Assembly (NCBI GenBank): GCA_015183035.1
Contig: JACZZP010000016.1
Coordinates: 2,145,821 to 2,209,820, forward strand
Origin: Meloidogyne chitwoodi
Lineage: Eukaryota; Nematoda; Chromadorea; Rhabditida; Meloidogynidae
Direction of reading: 5' to 3'
DNA length: 64,000 nt
Under the pieces are notes generated by a model. It ran no database searches, had not been told where the DNA came from, and saw only the letters and a list, made by a program, of their open reading frames with translations. Shown one piece after another: positions 42,865 to 56,700 of the stretch. A program made the translations under genes and the position numbers. The first letter of the stretch is position 1. Each line of letters begins with the position of its first letter.

Positions 42865-45800
42865 TGGTTGTTTAATATTGTATTTCTTAACTACATTAAT
42901 AGTAAAAATTATTTTCTAAATAAAAATAGAAAATAAAAATAGAATCGAAATTCTCTTTGAAAATGGCGAAATAAGAGGGAAGGTGAAAAGTAGAGGCAAG
43001 CGAGTAAGAAAGGAAGTGATCGATGTACGCAACTCCAATCACAAAAAATCCTGTCCTATGAGTTAGTTAATCGGAAACAAAATACTCATTACTTCCATAT
43101 GTCCCGTTCTTTTTATTTTTCTAAATATTTGTTCATTTTCGACCAGCTGACTTAGATTCCAAAGAAGTAGAAAAGCAAAGAAATGCTATATTGACGCAAT
43201 TGAAGTGAAAATCTGTTAATAAACTTGAAAGAATTAAACTTATGTTAAATAAATTACTTAAAAACCAATTTTAACACAATCAATTATTTTACATATGTGA
43301 CAAAGTGGGATATAGAAAAGATAGCACTAAATGAAGGATTAAGGCATGAGAAATTTTCACCATTATATGATCTAATTCTATATTTTAGGTTACTTCCATT
43401 TTAAAATTTTCGTCAAAAGTGAAAAAGTCTTCACTTTTTTAAATTATTTTGATAATCTCAATGAGGATTAGATTTAAACTTTATTTGTTGAATCTTCGGT
43501 CCATTGTATTTTATATTGCCATTTATTTCTCCTCTCGCTAGACATTTCTTAAGATAACGATTTCCACTATTTAAATTATTCTACTTAAGTTAAGCTGTAA
43601 TTTACTAGGTATAATCGTAGTTTCCTTCATTTATTCGTTATTTTTGAAGAATTTTCACTTTATATTCATTCAAATTTTACAAATAATATAAAGTACAAAT
43701 TATCAACTCATTAAATTAATTTACTTTCATTAAAATAATTTAAAACTATCTTTGCGCTTTACTTTGTGCTAAAAAATTTTAGCGCACAGACTTGCTTATG
43801 TTTTTAGTGCAAAAATGCCACATTTTAGCCTCTATTCTCACTTTTCTCCATGCTTTCTCTATTCACCTTTACTATTATCAACTCCTCATATTTCAACAAT
43901 GCAATTTTATTCTGCTAAAAATTATACATTTGGTACGCGACACTTAAGAACTGCTTATAGGATAGAAATTTCAATTATTTTATTTTCAAAATATTTAGGG
44001 ATTTTCTTGTAGTCTGACTTCCAAGAGAAAACGTTCATGATTTCTTAACATTTCTAATCAAGTTTTTAGATAAATTCAACAAAAAAGCTTGATTATTACC
44101 AAGATCTTTTGATAAACTTTACACCTAAATTTTAATCTATATTCCTAAATATTTCATATGAGAATAAACTGATTTAGAAAATGCTAATTTTAATGGTCTA
44201 GTCATTTGACTTTTTTGCTTTATTCTCACACTTCCCATTCAATTCCATTTCTTTTATTACTTGTAGCTTCCTCTTCCCCGTGTTCCTCTTCCGCTTTTTA
44301 TCGGTGGTGCTCGCAATTCAATTGTTGATGGAAAATTTTTCTCAATTCAATTCTTTTTCTATTTTAATGAAAATGACAAATTTGAAAAAAAAACTGTTAA
44401 TAGTCAACCAATGTTCATAATTTCTTAACTATTATTATATCTAAATTAATCTGCGAATAGTTGAAACTTTTTCTTCTTCGGATAAAAATCTGAAACAGTT
44501 TTAAAATTCGTTTCCAACAAATTTTATAAATAAAAGCTTATATGTAAACTAATTAAAAATTTAAATTAGATTTATTAGTATCAGTCTATATTTCTTTTGT
44601 TTTCACAAAACATTTGCTCTTTTACTTATGTGCCTAAGAACATGAGAAGGTGGGAAAGAAGTCACTACCCCTACGTCATTGACCTAAATTTGCCTTCGTT
44701 TGAATAATTTTTTATCAATTCCTGTGAAACTTTCGTTTTTCAGACTTCTTCGTTCTCTTTTCTTCAAAGTCACTCGGCGATGTAAATGAGTGTGGTTCTT
44801 TCCTGCAAACAATGAAAAAAGTCCAATTAGAGATATACGCCCAAAGGTTTTTTGCCTTCACAAATTAGTTGTTTGCCTTCTTGAGACTTCATCGCATTTA
44901 TTTTTTAATTTCTGCATATTTTCTTTTGGTCTTAATTCAACAATTAATTTTATAACTAACACACAGAAAATGTGGAAAATTTCACTTTAAAAATTCAATT
45001 CTCAAATATCGATTCTCTGGAGGCAGATCCGTTTTTATCATCACAAAAACTAACGTGAAATCCAATTTTTTCTCAGGCTTTGTACCCTTTTAGCCTTTGT
45101 CTCTTTTTAGCCCTTTCTTTCATGTTCTACCTCTATTCTCATTTCACATACATATATTTATGTTAATTTGTCGCTTGGGAGTTTCTGGATAAAAAGTCTA
45201 TGTAAACCTGAAAGCGGTAAAAAAAGATTTTAACAGACTTAAAATCGTTAGAAAAAATTCCATTTACGAAGAAGACTAATAATGTTTGAAAAAGAGAACC
45301 GGAAGGCTTCTTCTTGCACCATTTGGCAGAAAAAGCCAAAAAAGAATAACATGTGACATAGAAATTAACAAAGGAGGATTGTTGCGCTTTCTTAAGCCAT
45401 ATTTCGACATTGATTGAATGATTGATTGAAACGCAAAATAGTTTTTATTCCTAAAAAGACTGGAATGACAGACAGCAATTGGACAGTGATAAATATCTTT
45501 CTTTTTGCCAAATTTTTTCCCTTTTATCTTCACTAAAATTCAGTTCCCTAGAGAATCATCAATAGCTTAAAAAAAGATTTTCTCCGGTTTTTTTTTTTGA
45601 AAAATCAGCAAAAACATTATAAGTAAGAACTTAGAATTATAAATTGCCAAACTAATAATTTTTATTACAAGAAATCTCAACCATATTTTTAAAATTTTAC
45701 TTTTTATGTTTGTTTTCTTCATTTTTAAAATAAAAATGTCCATGAATAAACCTTTATATAGTATGTTTCAGTGTATTTAAAAATGATTTAAAAATGCGCA

Positions 45801-46065
45801 AACAAAACTTTCGAAAATTATTAATAATTGTTACCAAATCTTGCCACATTTTTTAATTGTTTTGGAATTTACGCATGAATAATTTTCATTTCATTTAATA
45901 CTGCCATTTTCATTGTCAGTATCAATGCATATACCTTTGTCATCGAATGTTATTGACAGTTTAATTTAGTCATTTTTTGTTAAATTATGTATGTGAAAAC
46001 ATAATCCTCTTTTAATTATCTGACATTTTCCGGGCTAATTTTTTTGTTATTATTTTGTTGAAAAA
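42865..46065. other. 3.2-kb gene-free region upstream of the GPCR
   Basis: AT-rich and without credible coding frames on either strand. This is the largest gene-free block in the window. It separates two divergent genes (CC-rich protein and GPCR), so it is the likely regulatory region for one or both. No repeats or structured RNAs are recognised. Confidence 0.5.
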
Positions 46066-48094
46066 ATGGAAGCATCTACAATGGAATTACATTCAACTTC
46101 CAATTTTTTATTTAATACTTCATCTACACCAGCTCAGATTGTTTGTGAGGATATGAATGTATATTTATGGAATTCTCGTCGAGATTTGACTACAAGGCCG
46201 TCTATCATGGCTGGTAAATTTCGATTCTTAATTTTGAATAAATATTCAAAAATTTAGCAGTTAACATTTTAATCATTTAAGTTTTTGCTTCCCTCTATTC
46301 AACGATCATTGTGCTGAGTCTTATCGGAAATGCATGTGTAATTATAGCTATTGCACGTATTAGATCTCTGCAAACAGTTCCAAATATGGTAATAAATTAA
46401 AAGTTCATATTTAATATTCTTAATCAATTAAGTTTATTTTCTCGTTGAGCTGTTCAGATATGCTTGTTTGCTGCATTTCTGCGACTATTACACCAATTGC
46501 TGCATTTAGAAAAGACTGGATATTCGGCCAATTCCTTTGTTTGTTTGCACCTTTTTTGGCAGTAAGTTTTATAAAATTTTCTAAAAATTATAGAGCTACA
46601 AAGCTCATCAATTTTCATAGTTTCAATTAAGGGTGTTAGTCTTTGCTTTTCCACTTTTGTTTTAGCAGCCATTTCCGTCGACCGTTTTCTTCTAATCCTT
46701 TTTCCCACACGGAAGGCATTTTCTCATACGCAAGCGCTGTTTATAATTCTTGTAAGTTGTCAACTAACTACGTATATACAGCTTTTAATCTTAAATTCAG
46801 GCAACATGTTTATTGGCTAGTGGATTTAGTCTACCGATGTTGTTTATGCAGAAGTTAAAACCAGTAGCACATTATTGTGGCCGTTTTTGTTTCGAAGACT
46901 GGGGAGAAATGTATGGTATACGAAGGTTATATGGGACATTGATGATTACAGTTCAATTTATTATCCCAGTAAATTTTTTGTTAAATCTTTAAATCTAAAG
47001 TCTATTAGTAAATAATTAGATCATAAAGTCAAGGAAATGATAGGATATACTTACATTAATCGAATTTAGATTTTCAAGGGTCTATTCTTGTCATATAGTT
47101 CGATTCAACTCTCGAGTTGGATCAAACAGAATTTTGTCGATAACCTAATTTTTTTTCAGTTGGCATTGATTATTTTCTGTTACACAGCTATTTCTTTCCG
47201 GCTTGGAAAGGTTTTTTCTAATTAACATAAAAAATTGAAATTTTTCAGAGTGTAAATCTTCGTGCTAAGAAAAAACGTGAGTGGCAACTGCCGATTAGCT
47301 CACAGCGAAACGCAGCAACAAAACGACGACAAAGAACAAATAGAATGTAAACACTTTATTTGCCTAAATTTTAAACCTTCAACACTAAATATCTATTAAT
47401 AAATAAGGTTTATCGCAATGGTAATCGCTTTTTCATTGAGCTGGGTATGGTCGGTTTTATATAATTTGTTACGAGATTATGACGGTCTTCCAAACTTTGT
47501 TCGCGATCAAGAATTCTTTTTCGGAGTGCTTACTCACTGTATTGCCATGAGTTCCACGGTTTTTCTATTGACATACATAATAGGGATGCATTATTATTTT
47601 TCTAGGTTTGGAATCCAATTTTGTATGCCTTGCTAAATTTACAGCTTCGGGCAGCATTTCTACAGCTTGTTCCATTATGTATGATAAACTGTACTTGTAG
47701 TTCTAGCAATAGAAGGGTTGGTGGACGATCAGGGCCATCTAACCAATCACAAAAAAAAGAAACTAAGTATGAAAACAAAACATATTTTAACTGTTTGCTT
47801 GGCCATAGATCAAATGAATCCTCTGCTTCTGCTTCAATTGAAGGAAAAAAAGAAAAATCCCAACAATTGGTAATTTTGTGAAAAAATATTTGAAATATTA
47901 AATTTCAGACACATAATGATGTTGATAATCAGCAGCGATTGAGAAAAGTATTAGCAGGTGGTGGATACTACGAATCATGTCATACCGAAGAGGAACAAAC
48001 ATTGACAAGACAATTTGGAATGCATTTTGAAGATTATGTTATAGATAATGACAATGATTGTTTAGATGAAAGAGATACAGATGAGAAGATTTGA
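46066..48094 (+). CDS. Neuropeptide Y/F-like rhodopsin-family GPCR
   Basis: ATG 46066 opens an extracellular N-terminus with NTS and a conserved Cys. TM1 has LIGNACVIIAIARIRSLQTVPN. TM2 is FSLSCSDMLVCCISATITPI. W-IFGQFLCLFAPFLAG carries the disulphide Cys before TM3. TM3 ends AISVDRFLLILFPTRKA, a DRF in place of DRY. TM5 is near FIIPLALIIFCYTAISF. Intracellular loop 3 is basic (KKKREWQ..KRRQRTNRM). TM6 is FIAMVIAFSLSWVWSVLYNLL. TM7 has SSTVWNPILYALLN, i.e. NPxxY. The long C-tail has a CSSS cluster and ends DERDTDEKI (stop 48092-48094). The features place it with nematode NPY/NPF-type neuropeptide receptors. The peptide ligand cannot be told from sequence. Confidence 0.82.
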
Positions 48095-48334
48095 CATCTT
48101 GAAACTTGTCTTTTACATTATATAAAATTTAAGGGTTCTTTCCTATCTATTTTCTCACTAGTATTTCGTATTAAAATTTTTTGTCGTTATCATCCTTAAA
48201 AACCTCATTGAATGTCTATTACCAAATCAAAAAATTTTACATTATTTACTCTGAAACGTCCAATTCTGTACTCTGAACTGGCTACTCTGAAACGGTCGGC
48301 TGACTTTACCGCTGTTAATTTTGTTTATTTTTAT

Positions 48335-48477
48335 GGGTACAGCCCGATTAGTCGCCGGCCGACTTGTCGCGGGCCGATTGGCCGCGCAATAGTATGTGAA
48401 ACAAAGAGAATTAGAGATAAAGTGGAAACTAGAGACTACATGCGGCCAGTCGGTCGGCGACTAATCGGGCGTGTCCC
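48335..48477. mobile_element. 143-bp GC-rich MITE with 9-bp target duplication (family copy 2)
   Basis: Ends GGGTACAGCCCGATTAGTCG (left) and the complement of GGGACACGCCCGATTAGTCG (right). The 9-bp duplication tatttttat lies at 48326-48334 and 48478-48486. The interior reiterates ccgattagtcgccgg, ccgacttgtcgcggg and ccgattggccgcg. It lies between the GPCR and UFM1. Confidence 0.85.
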
Positions 48478-48609
48478 TATTTTTATATCTGCGAAAAAAT
48501 CAATCAAAAATTCTTTTTACAAATTTTATTTATGTAGTTTCATTTACGAGTTTTATTTTATAGTTTTTAATAACAATTTTAGTACTATTTTGAATATATT
48601 TCTATTTGA

Positions 48610-49015
48610 ATGATGGAGACTGGCTCGGCTTCTGGTTTAACTTCTGGTGGCAAAGTTACGTTTAAAATTACGCTAACGAGCGATCCTAAACTTCCATATA
48701 AAGTGTGGGTGATTTTGATGTTTATGCTCTTAAGTATAATATTAAATTTTTTACAGAATGAGTGTACCGGAGAATGCGCCTTTCACAGCTGTTCTGAGAT
48801 TTGCGGCCGAAGAATTTAAAGTAGATCATAATACGAGTGCAATAATCACGGATGATGGTGTTGGTATTAATCCTGCACAAAAAGCTTCAGAAATATTTAT
48901 GAAGTATGGTGCGGAATTGCGTCTTATTCCTAGGTATGAGTCTATTTAATAGTTCTACTTTATTATTTTTAGAGATAGGGTTGGAATGGATGGTGATTGT
49001 CAACAAACCGTGTGA
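48610..49015 (+). CDS. ufm-1: Ubiquitin-fold modifier UFM1 precursor
   Basis: Three exons give [57 protein letters not shown] and [14 protein letters not shown], nearly colinear with human UFM1. The donor must be AAAGT|gtgggt to keep KVMSVPE. Two adjacent ATGs (48610, 48613) can start the protein, which has a short Ser/Gly N-terminal extension ([12 protein letters not shown]). After the essential VG, the precursor carries nine more residues (MDGDCQQTV) before TGA 49013-49015; human has two. A UfSP protease must remove the tail before UBA5/UFC1/UFL1 attach UFM1 to targets such as ribosomal protein RPL26 at the ER. Confidence 0.93.
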
Positions 49016-49704
49016 TTTATCCAAATTCTTGAACCGAGGACGCTTCCTTGTTTCTTACATATTCTATATTTATTAATCATGAATTGATCTGGAAAGGGTA
49101 TTTTATCTTATTAATTCCATAGTTTGTGATATTTTTTGCACTGTAGGAGTTTTAATTTTAAGTGTCAGCTAATAATTACAAGTAAAAAGGGCTAAATGTC
49201 GTGAATTAGTGAAGAGTAGTTAACCTTTCTTTTTTAAACTTTGTACGGCCGATTAGAAATACTTTAAAAATTTTAGAGTATATGTATGCAAATTGTTATA
49301 AGTACCACTTAATTAAGTCGCCTATTTCTTCTAGGACCATGCAGAGTAAAACGTGTTTCGAAATTGAATAATTTTTTAAACATGTTTTGGTGCATACAAA
49401 TTGTCTTAATCTCTATTCCTTTAACATTTAATATTTATTTTCATCATGAAACAACAAGAAATTTAGATTTATGCGTGTAGTATCACCAAAGGGGTACTTT
49501 TTGGTTATACGCCCCATTCGAAATTTTTAAAAAAAGATTACAAATCGCGATAGAACATTAGCTTTTTAATCGAAGCATACCATTTGCCTTTTTTAAATTT
49601 CGAATGGGAATCGTGCAACAGAAAAGTGTATGTATGTTTATTGGAATCAGAAAATGCGGGCTATTATAGGGTTGTTTTAAAGGTGTAATTTTTAACTTAT
49701 ATTA
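49016..49704. other. Convergent 3' region of UFM1 and AGXT
   Basis: AT-rich 3' sequence of two converging genes. No further feature is recognised. Confidence 0.45.
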
Positions 49705-52087
<2,383 letters not shown>

Positions 52088-53747
52088 ATTTGATTTTGTT
52101 GTTAATAACAGTAAAATATATAATAAAAATTTAATTTGTAATAGATGGTATGTAGGTATGTATATGTATAAATTTTCTGCTAAATATTAGTATGCAAATA
52201 GCATTGAAAATTTAAATTTATATAAAATTCTAAGAAGAAATATGAAATGACTAATTGGCAGAACAGTATTCTTCAAAAATATTCGGTTAACAAATTTGAA
52301 TTATATCGACTTCTTTCCAAATGACTAAAATAACACGTGAAAATGCAGAAACAGCAAGTAAACGATAGTCATTTCTCATAATTTAAACGTGGCCCAGCTT
52401 TAATGTTCATTAATATTTGTCAAAAAGGAACGATTGACAGAAACGAAATTTTTACGTATCTCTTATGGGCAAGGTAGAGTGAATCAGTGATATAAAGAAG
52501 ACCGACATATAAATAACTGATCATTTTATTGGTTTATACATATAAAATAAAAATTATAGGAATATCAAGTACTTATTAAAAATTATAATAAAAAATAGTT
52601 GTTATTTGTCATAGCAAATATTGAGCGAAAAGCACTAACGTTTTGTTCATAAATAGCTGCTTTTTCAGAGTAAAAGCCGGTTTGGAGTAATGCTTTTAGA
52701 ACGAATGTTTTTTTCTGAGAGAGTTGCACTTTTATTTTATTCATTTAGATCGGAGGAATTCACATGTTATCATACCCAAAAATGGTAAATCATTCTGATG
52801 AAATTTTTAGCAAATAAGACAAAATAAATTTTATTGATTTAGAGTTAGTGTGAACCGAGAATATGAAAAGTCGAGATTAAGAGTAACAAAGATGGAAAGA
52901 CCCAAGATCGAATCAAGTAATTTTTTGAAAAACAGAGCAAGACATATTTGAGTTTCGAATTCTATTATAAATTTGTTTACATATTTTTTGCTTTTGATTT
53001 AGTATTTATGTAGAGTAAAAGCCGGTTTTGATTGAAGAAAAAGTAGGTGATATCTCTATACTACATATATTATTTTAATCTACTTAAATTTACATAAATC
53101 ACAAATCCTTGTACATATCTCTATTACATTCCTAATTCTAAAACCATTGAGAAAAAATAAAATTCATTCTTTTTCATATTTTCTTCACTTTTATTACGAA
53201 TGTTCCAAATTGAGAATATTTTTCCTTTAGATTTGTTAATTATGTATTAGAAACTAAAAACTGAGAATATTTGTCATAGTAAAAATCTACAATTTTGATC
53301 CTTCCTCATCGCTGTCTTCACTTCACAACGCATCAACAGATGGAAGAGGCAAGGTATGGCGTCCAATGATTCGTCGTACGATGACAACTGGGGAATATAG
53401 GAATGCAGAAGAAACAAGAGAAAAGGTGGAGAGAAGCAAACAACTAAACTGGGGAAGAAAGCCATTCAATGTATTCGAGGAGTCGATAACGGAGGCGCCC
53501 GTCGTTATGAATAGCAATGAAAATGAATCTAACTTATCTTATTACATACTTAAAAATTAAGCTTTCGGTGTAATAAATTTAAGTTATACATTTTAACGAG
53601 TATGGCTTCTTTGAAAAAATTTTCAAGCTCGATGTATTATACCATTAAAGCACTTGTGTAGTCCCCCTTTTACGAATTTTTTGTAAATGACAAAATACAT
53701 ATGTATGTATTTTAGTGAATAATTTCTTTCTTTTTTTTTGCAGTGAA
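52088..53747. other. Intergenic, with one weak coding-like stretch
   Basis: Mostly AT-rich. The phrase agagtaaaagccggttt occurs twice (about 52668 and 53012). On the plus strand about 53284-53560 stays open, reading GKVWRPMIRRTMTTGEYRNAEE and ending YYILKN. I could not link it to a start or to the downstream zinc-finger gene, so it is not called as a gene. Confidence 0.4.
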
Positions 53748-56700
53748 ATGTTTAATCATCCAAGTAATGGATCTATGACTTCACAAACGGCACAATTTCA
53801 GAGAACAATGACGTGTCGTCTTCAAGGGTCGAACACTATGATGGGAAATGTGTGCTATTTTTATTAACCAATTATGAGTCATTACATGTTGTAAAGGGAT
53901 CTTTCAGGACGATCTCCTGGCCTTTTCGGGGATTCCCGGTTCCATGAAAGTCAATTCCAAAAATCGATTTTGGAAAAGTGACAATCCCCGAAAAATCCTT
54001 TCACCTTTCATTAGTTTATCAAATTTTTATAATTTAGAGTGTTTATATTTATGTATATAAATGTAGATGAATTCACCGGCTGAAATTAATGATAGAAGAT
54101 GTACAATGAGCTGGAATCGTGGATTTGGGACTACACATAATCTGATAGGACGTTCAGAATTCGGCGCATCCTTGGCTACACCTTATCCACAAACAGAAAT
54201 AGTTCAGGCTAGTAGTGGTGAATTCATAGGCAATTCTGGTATTAGGCTGCCAGTTTTCAAATGTCCAGAATGTGGTATTATCAAAAATACTAGTGAAGAG
54301 CTAGAGGTTAATGTTTCTATTATTTTTCACTATCTAACATAAGCTCAATATCAGCTTTCAAAAAAGTTATTACAGTTGTAGGGGAGAAAAATTGGGATTT
54401 TTATATCAAAGAAAAAATTTAATTGAGTTCTTTTAGAATTTTAGTCTCCCTTATTAAATCTTCAAAGCCTAACTATAACTAATCTGAGCACTATTGCATA
54501 CCATTTTTCAATTTTAGATCCATGTGAAAGTTGAGCATCTAAATTGGCTCCCGTTTATTTGTCCGCTTTGTACAGCTGCTCGTGCTTCAGATATCCAAAT
54601 GCGTGAACATATACATTCATTTCATAAGAAGAGCGAGAGCAGGGTAATCATTTGAAAAATAAGCTGAATGCAAAATATGCTTTATTTATGTCATTTGTAA
54701 GACTTTTAATTGCGAATAGCATGTCACTTACACATATGGGCCAGTTATGATATCTTTTTATATTATCTAATGGTTTTCAGTATATATATCAAGACAATGC
54801 ACAAGCGAAGAAAATTCTTCAGGAAATGATGGATAAAGCGCTCTTTGGAGCTTCTCTCAATCATAAACAAATGAGCATCATACATAAAGTTGGACGAATT
54901 AATGGAGACTCGGGTGGAAATTTACAAAGTGGTGTTAATAATTACGAGTCATCTAAAAGAATCCGTTTAGATGATGTCGCCGCTTCAAATGTCAGAAAGT
55001 ACTATTTATTTATAAAATTAAATTTAACTATTTTTGTTTAAAGGAACAATGAAGGTCTGCATTTCAGAAATAAAAACGCCCTTTCTACAGCTAATGAAAA
55101 CTCTTCTACAAGTGCTATTACGTTAGTTGGACGAGAACGTAAGCATAGCATAGATGAGGAGACAGATTCTCAACTGAGTACAATTTTTGGACGAAATGTC
55201 AAATCTGAGTTTGATCTAACAGCCATGGAGGATGGATCACCTTCAAATCAATCTTTGCGAATTTCTAATGATGAACTACCAGATGACAATAGCCATCAAA
55301 TGGATGCTCTTCAAAATGTTGCTGCAATGTTTTCAGCCAGCAGTGGCTCTTTTGGACAGAAAATTCAACCAAAACGCACGATAGATTCATGTTTATCTAG
55401 GCCATTACCTTATAAACGGGTTGTCCGTAATCGACCTGGTCCTATGTATGAATTTAAAAGGATTTCCTTTTTATTTGACTGTATTATAGGACTTCAAAAA
55501 AACGGGTTTTGGGTGTCTGTGCTCGCTGTAACAAACCAATAACCGCTGGTGCAAGACAAATGCACATGTTTTTCCATTTGGGCAAGGATATGCAAGTCTG
55601 TTTGACTAATTTATTTTTAATTAAAATATTCAAGTGTTTTTTATATTATCAATTTTAAAATTAAAACATAAATATACATTTAGACTTTCCGTTTCCGATG
55701 TAAACATTCTGGTTGTGACGTTGAACATTATAGAAAAGATCAGATGGAAAATCATCAGTCAAAGGTGCACGGGACAGTCGATCCGAATATGATGGACGAT
55801 CGCAGTCAGGAACTCTATAACCTTGTCCAGGTTAAATTTTTAATTTACTTTCGTATTAAGAAAACTTAAATTATTTATCGATTTTTTATTTAAATCTGTA
55901 TCATTCCAGCTTCCATTATTCTTTCAAAATAACTGGTTTTTTCAAAATTTCCCAAGATTTGATTACATACTGATTAATATTGATTTTTTCAGAAAATGTC
56001 TATGGAGTTGCTTGGTACTGTCAGGTTTGAGAAATATAATAAAAAAATTAAGCTATTTAATATTTGCCTCGCACTGTGGGGAATTAGTTAAATTAAAAAC
56101 TGGGATTGGGAGATTTTGGAGAAATTGATAAATTGGACCAAAAAGTTTCATCTAAATTGTTACTATTTTCTCCTTCAGTTTCATCAACAAATTCTTTCTC
56201 TTCTCCTTCCTCAGAAAGTATCGCTTTAGTATCCATAATTTTTAGACCTGAAAATAAGTTTCAAACGTGCAACAAAAATTAAATTTATGCCATACAGTTA
56301 ATAATTTTTACTTACCTTTATTACTGTAGGTATTTCGAAAATTACTCTTTTTAAATTTAGTAATATACCTGGGCCAACGGCAGCAAAGGCCCAGATTATG
56401 TACGAACAACAGATGCTTGAAGTATCAGCCAATTTAGGTATTCGAAGACGACAGCCGCCGATTCGTATACAGATGCCTACAAGTGTCAATGAAATATTTG
56501 ACTCTGTAGATTGTCGCCTTTGTAACAATGTAGAGTTATATTTTATTTTGTATATCTTATACATTTATCAAACAGACGATAACGGGCAAAGCTCGCAGTT
56601 CTCATATTCTGTGGCATTTGAATAATGATTTGGGAATTGTTCGTTATGGTTGTAAACATTGTAATTTCAAACATGACCTACAACCGTCTGTGATTGCTCA

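Noticed and set aside
43815..45533. Several 60-85-codon frames in the 3.2-kb gap
   Set aside because: Phe/Ser/Tyr-rich compositions expected from AT-rich non-coding DNA, and no frame continues through plausible splice sites.
48240..48300. Three tactctga words before the GC-rich MITE, considered as a regulatory array
   Set aside because: Too short and degenerate to distinguish from chance without a genome-wide count.
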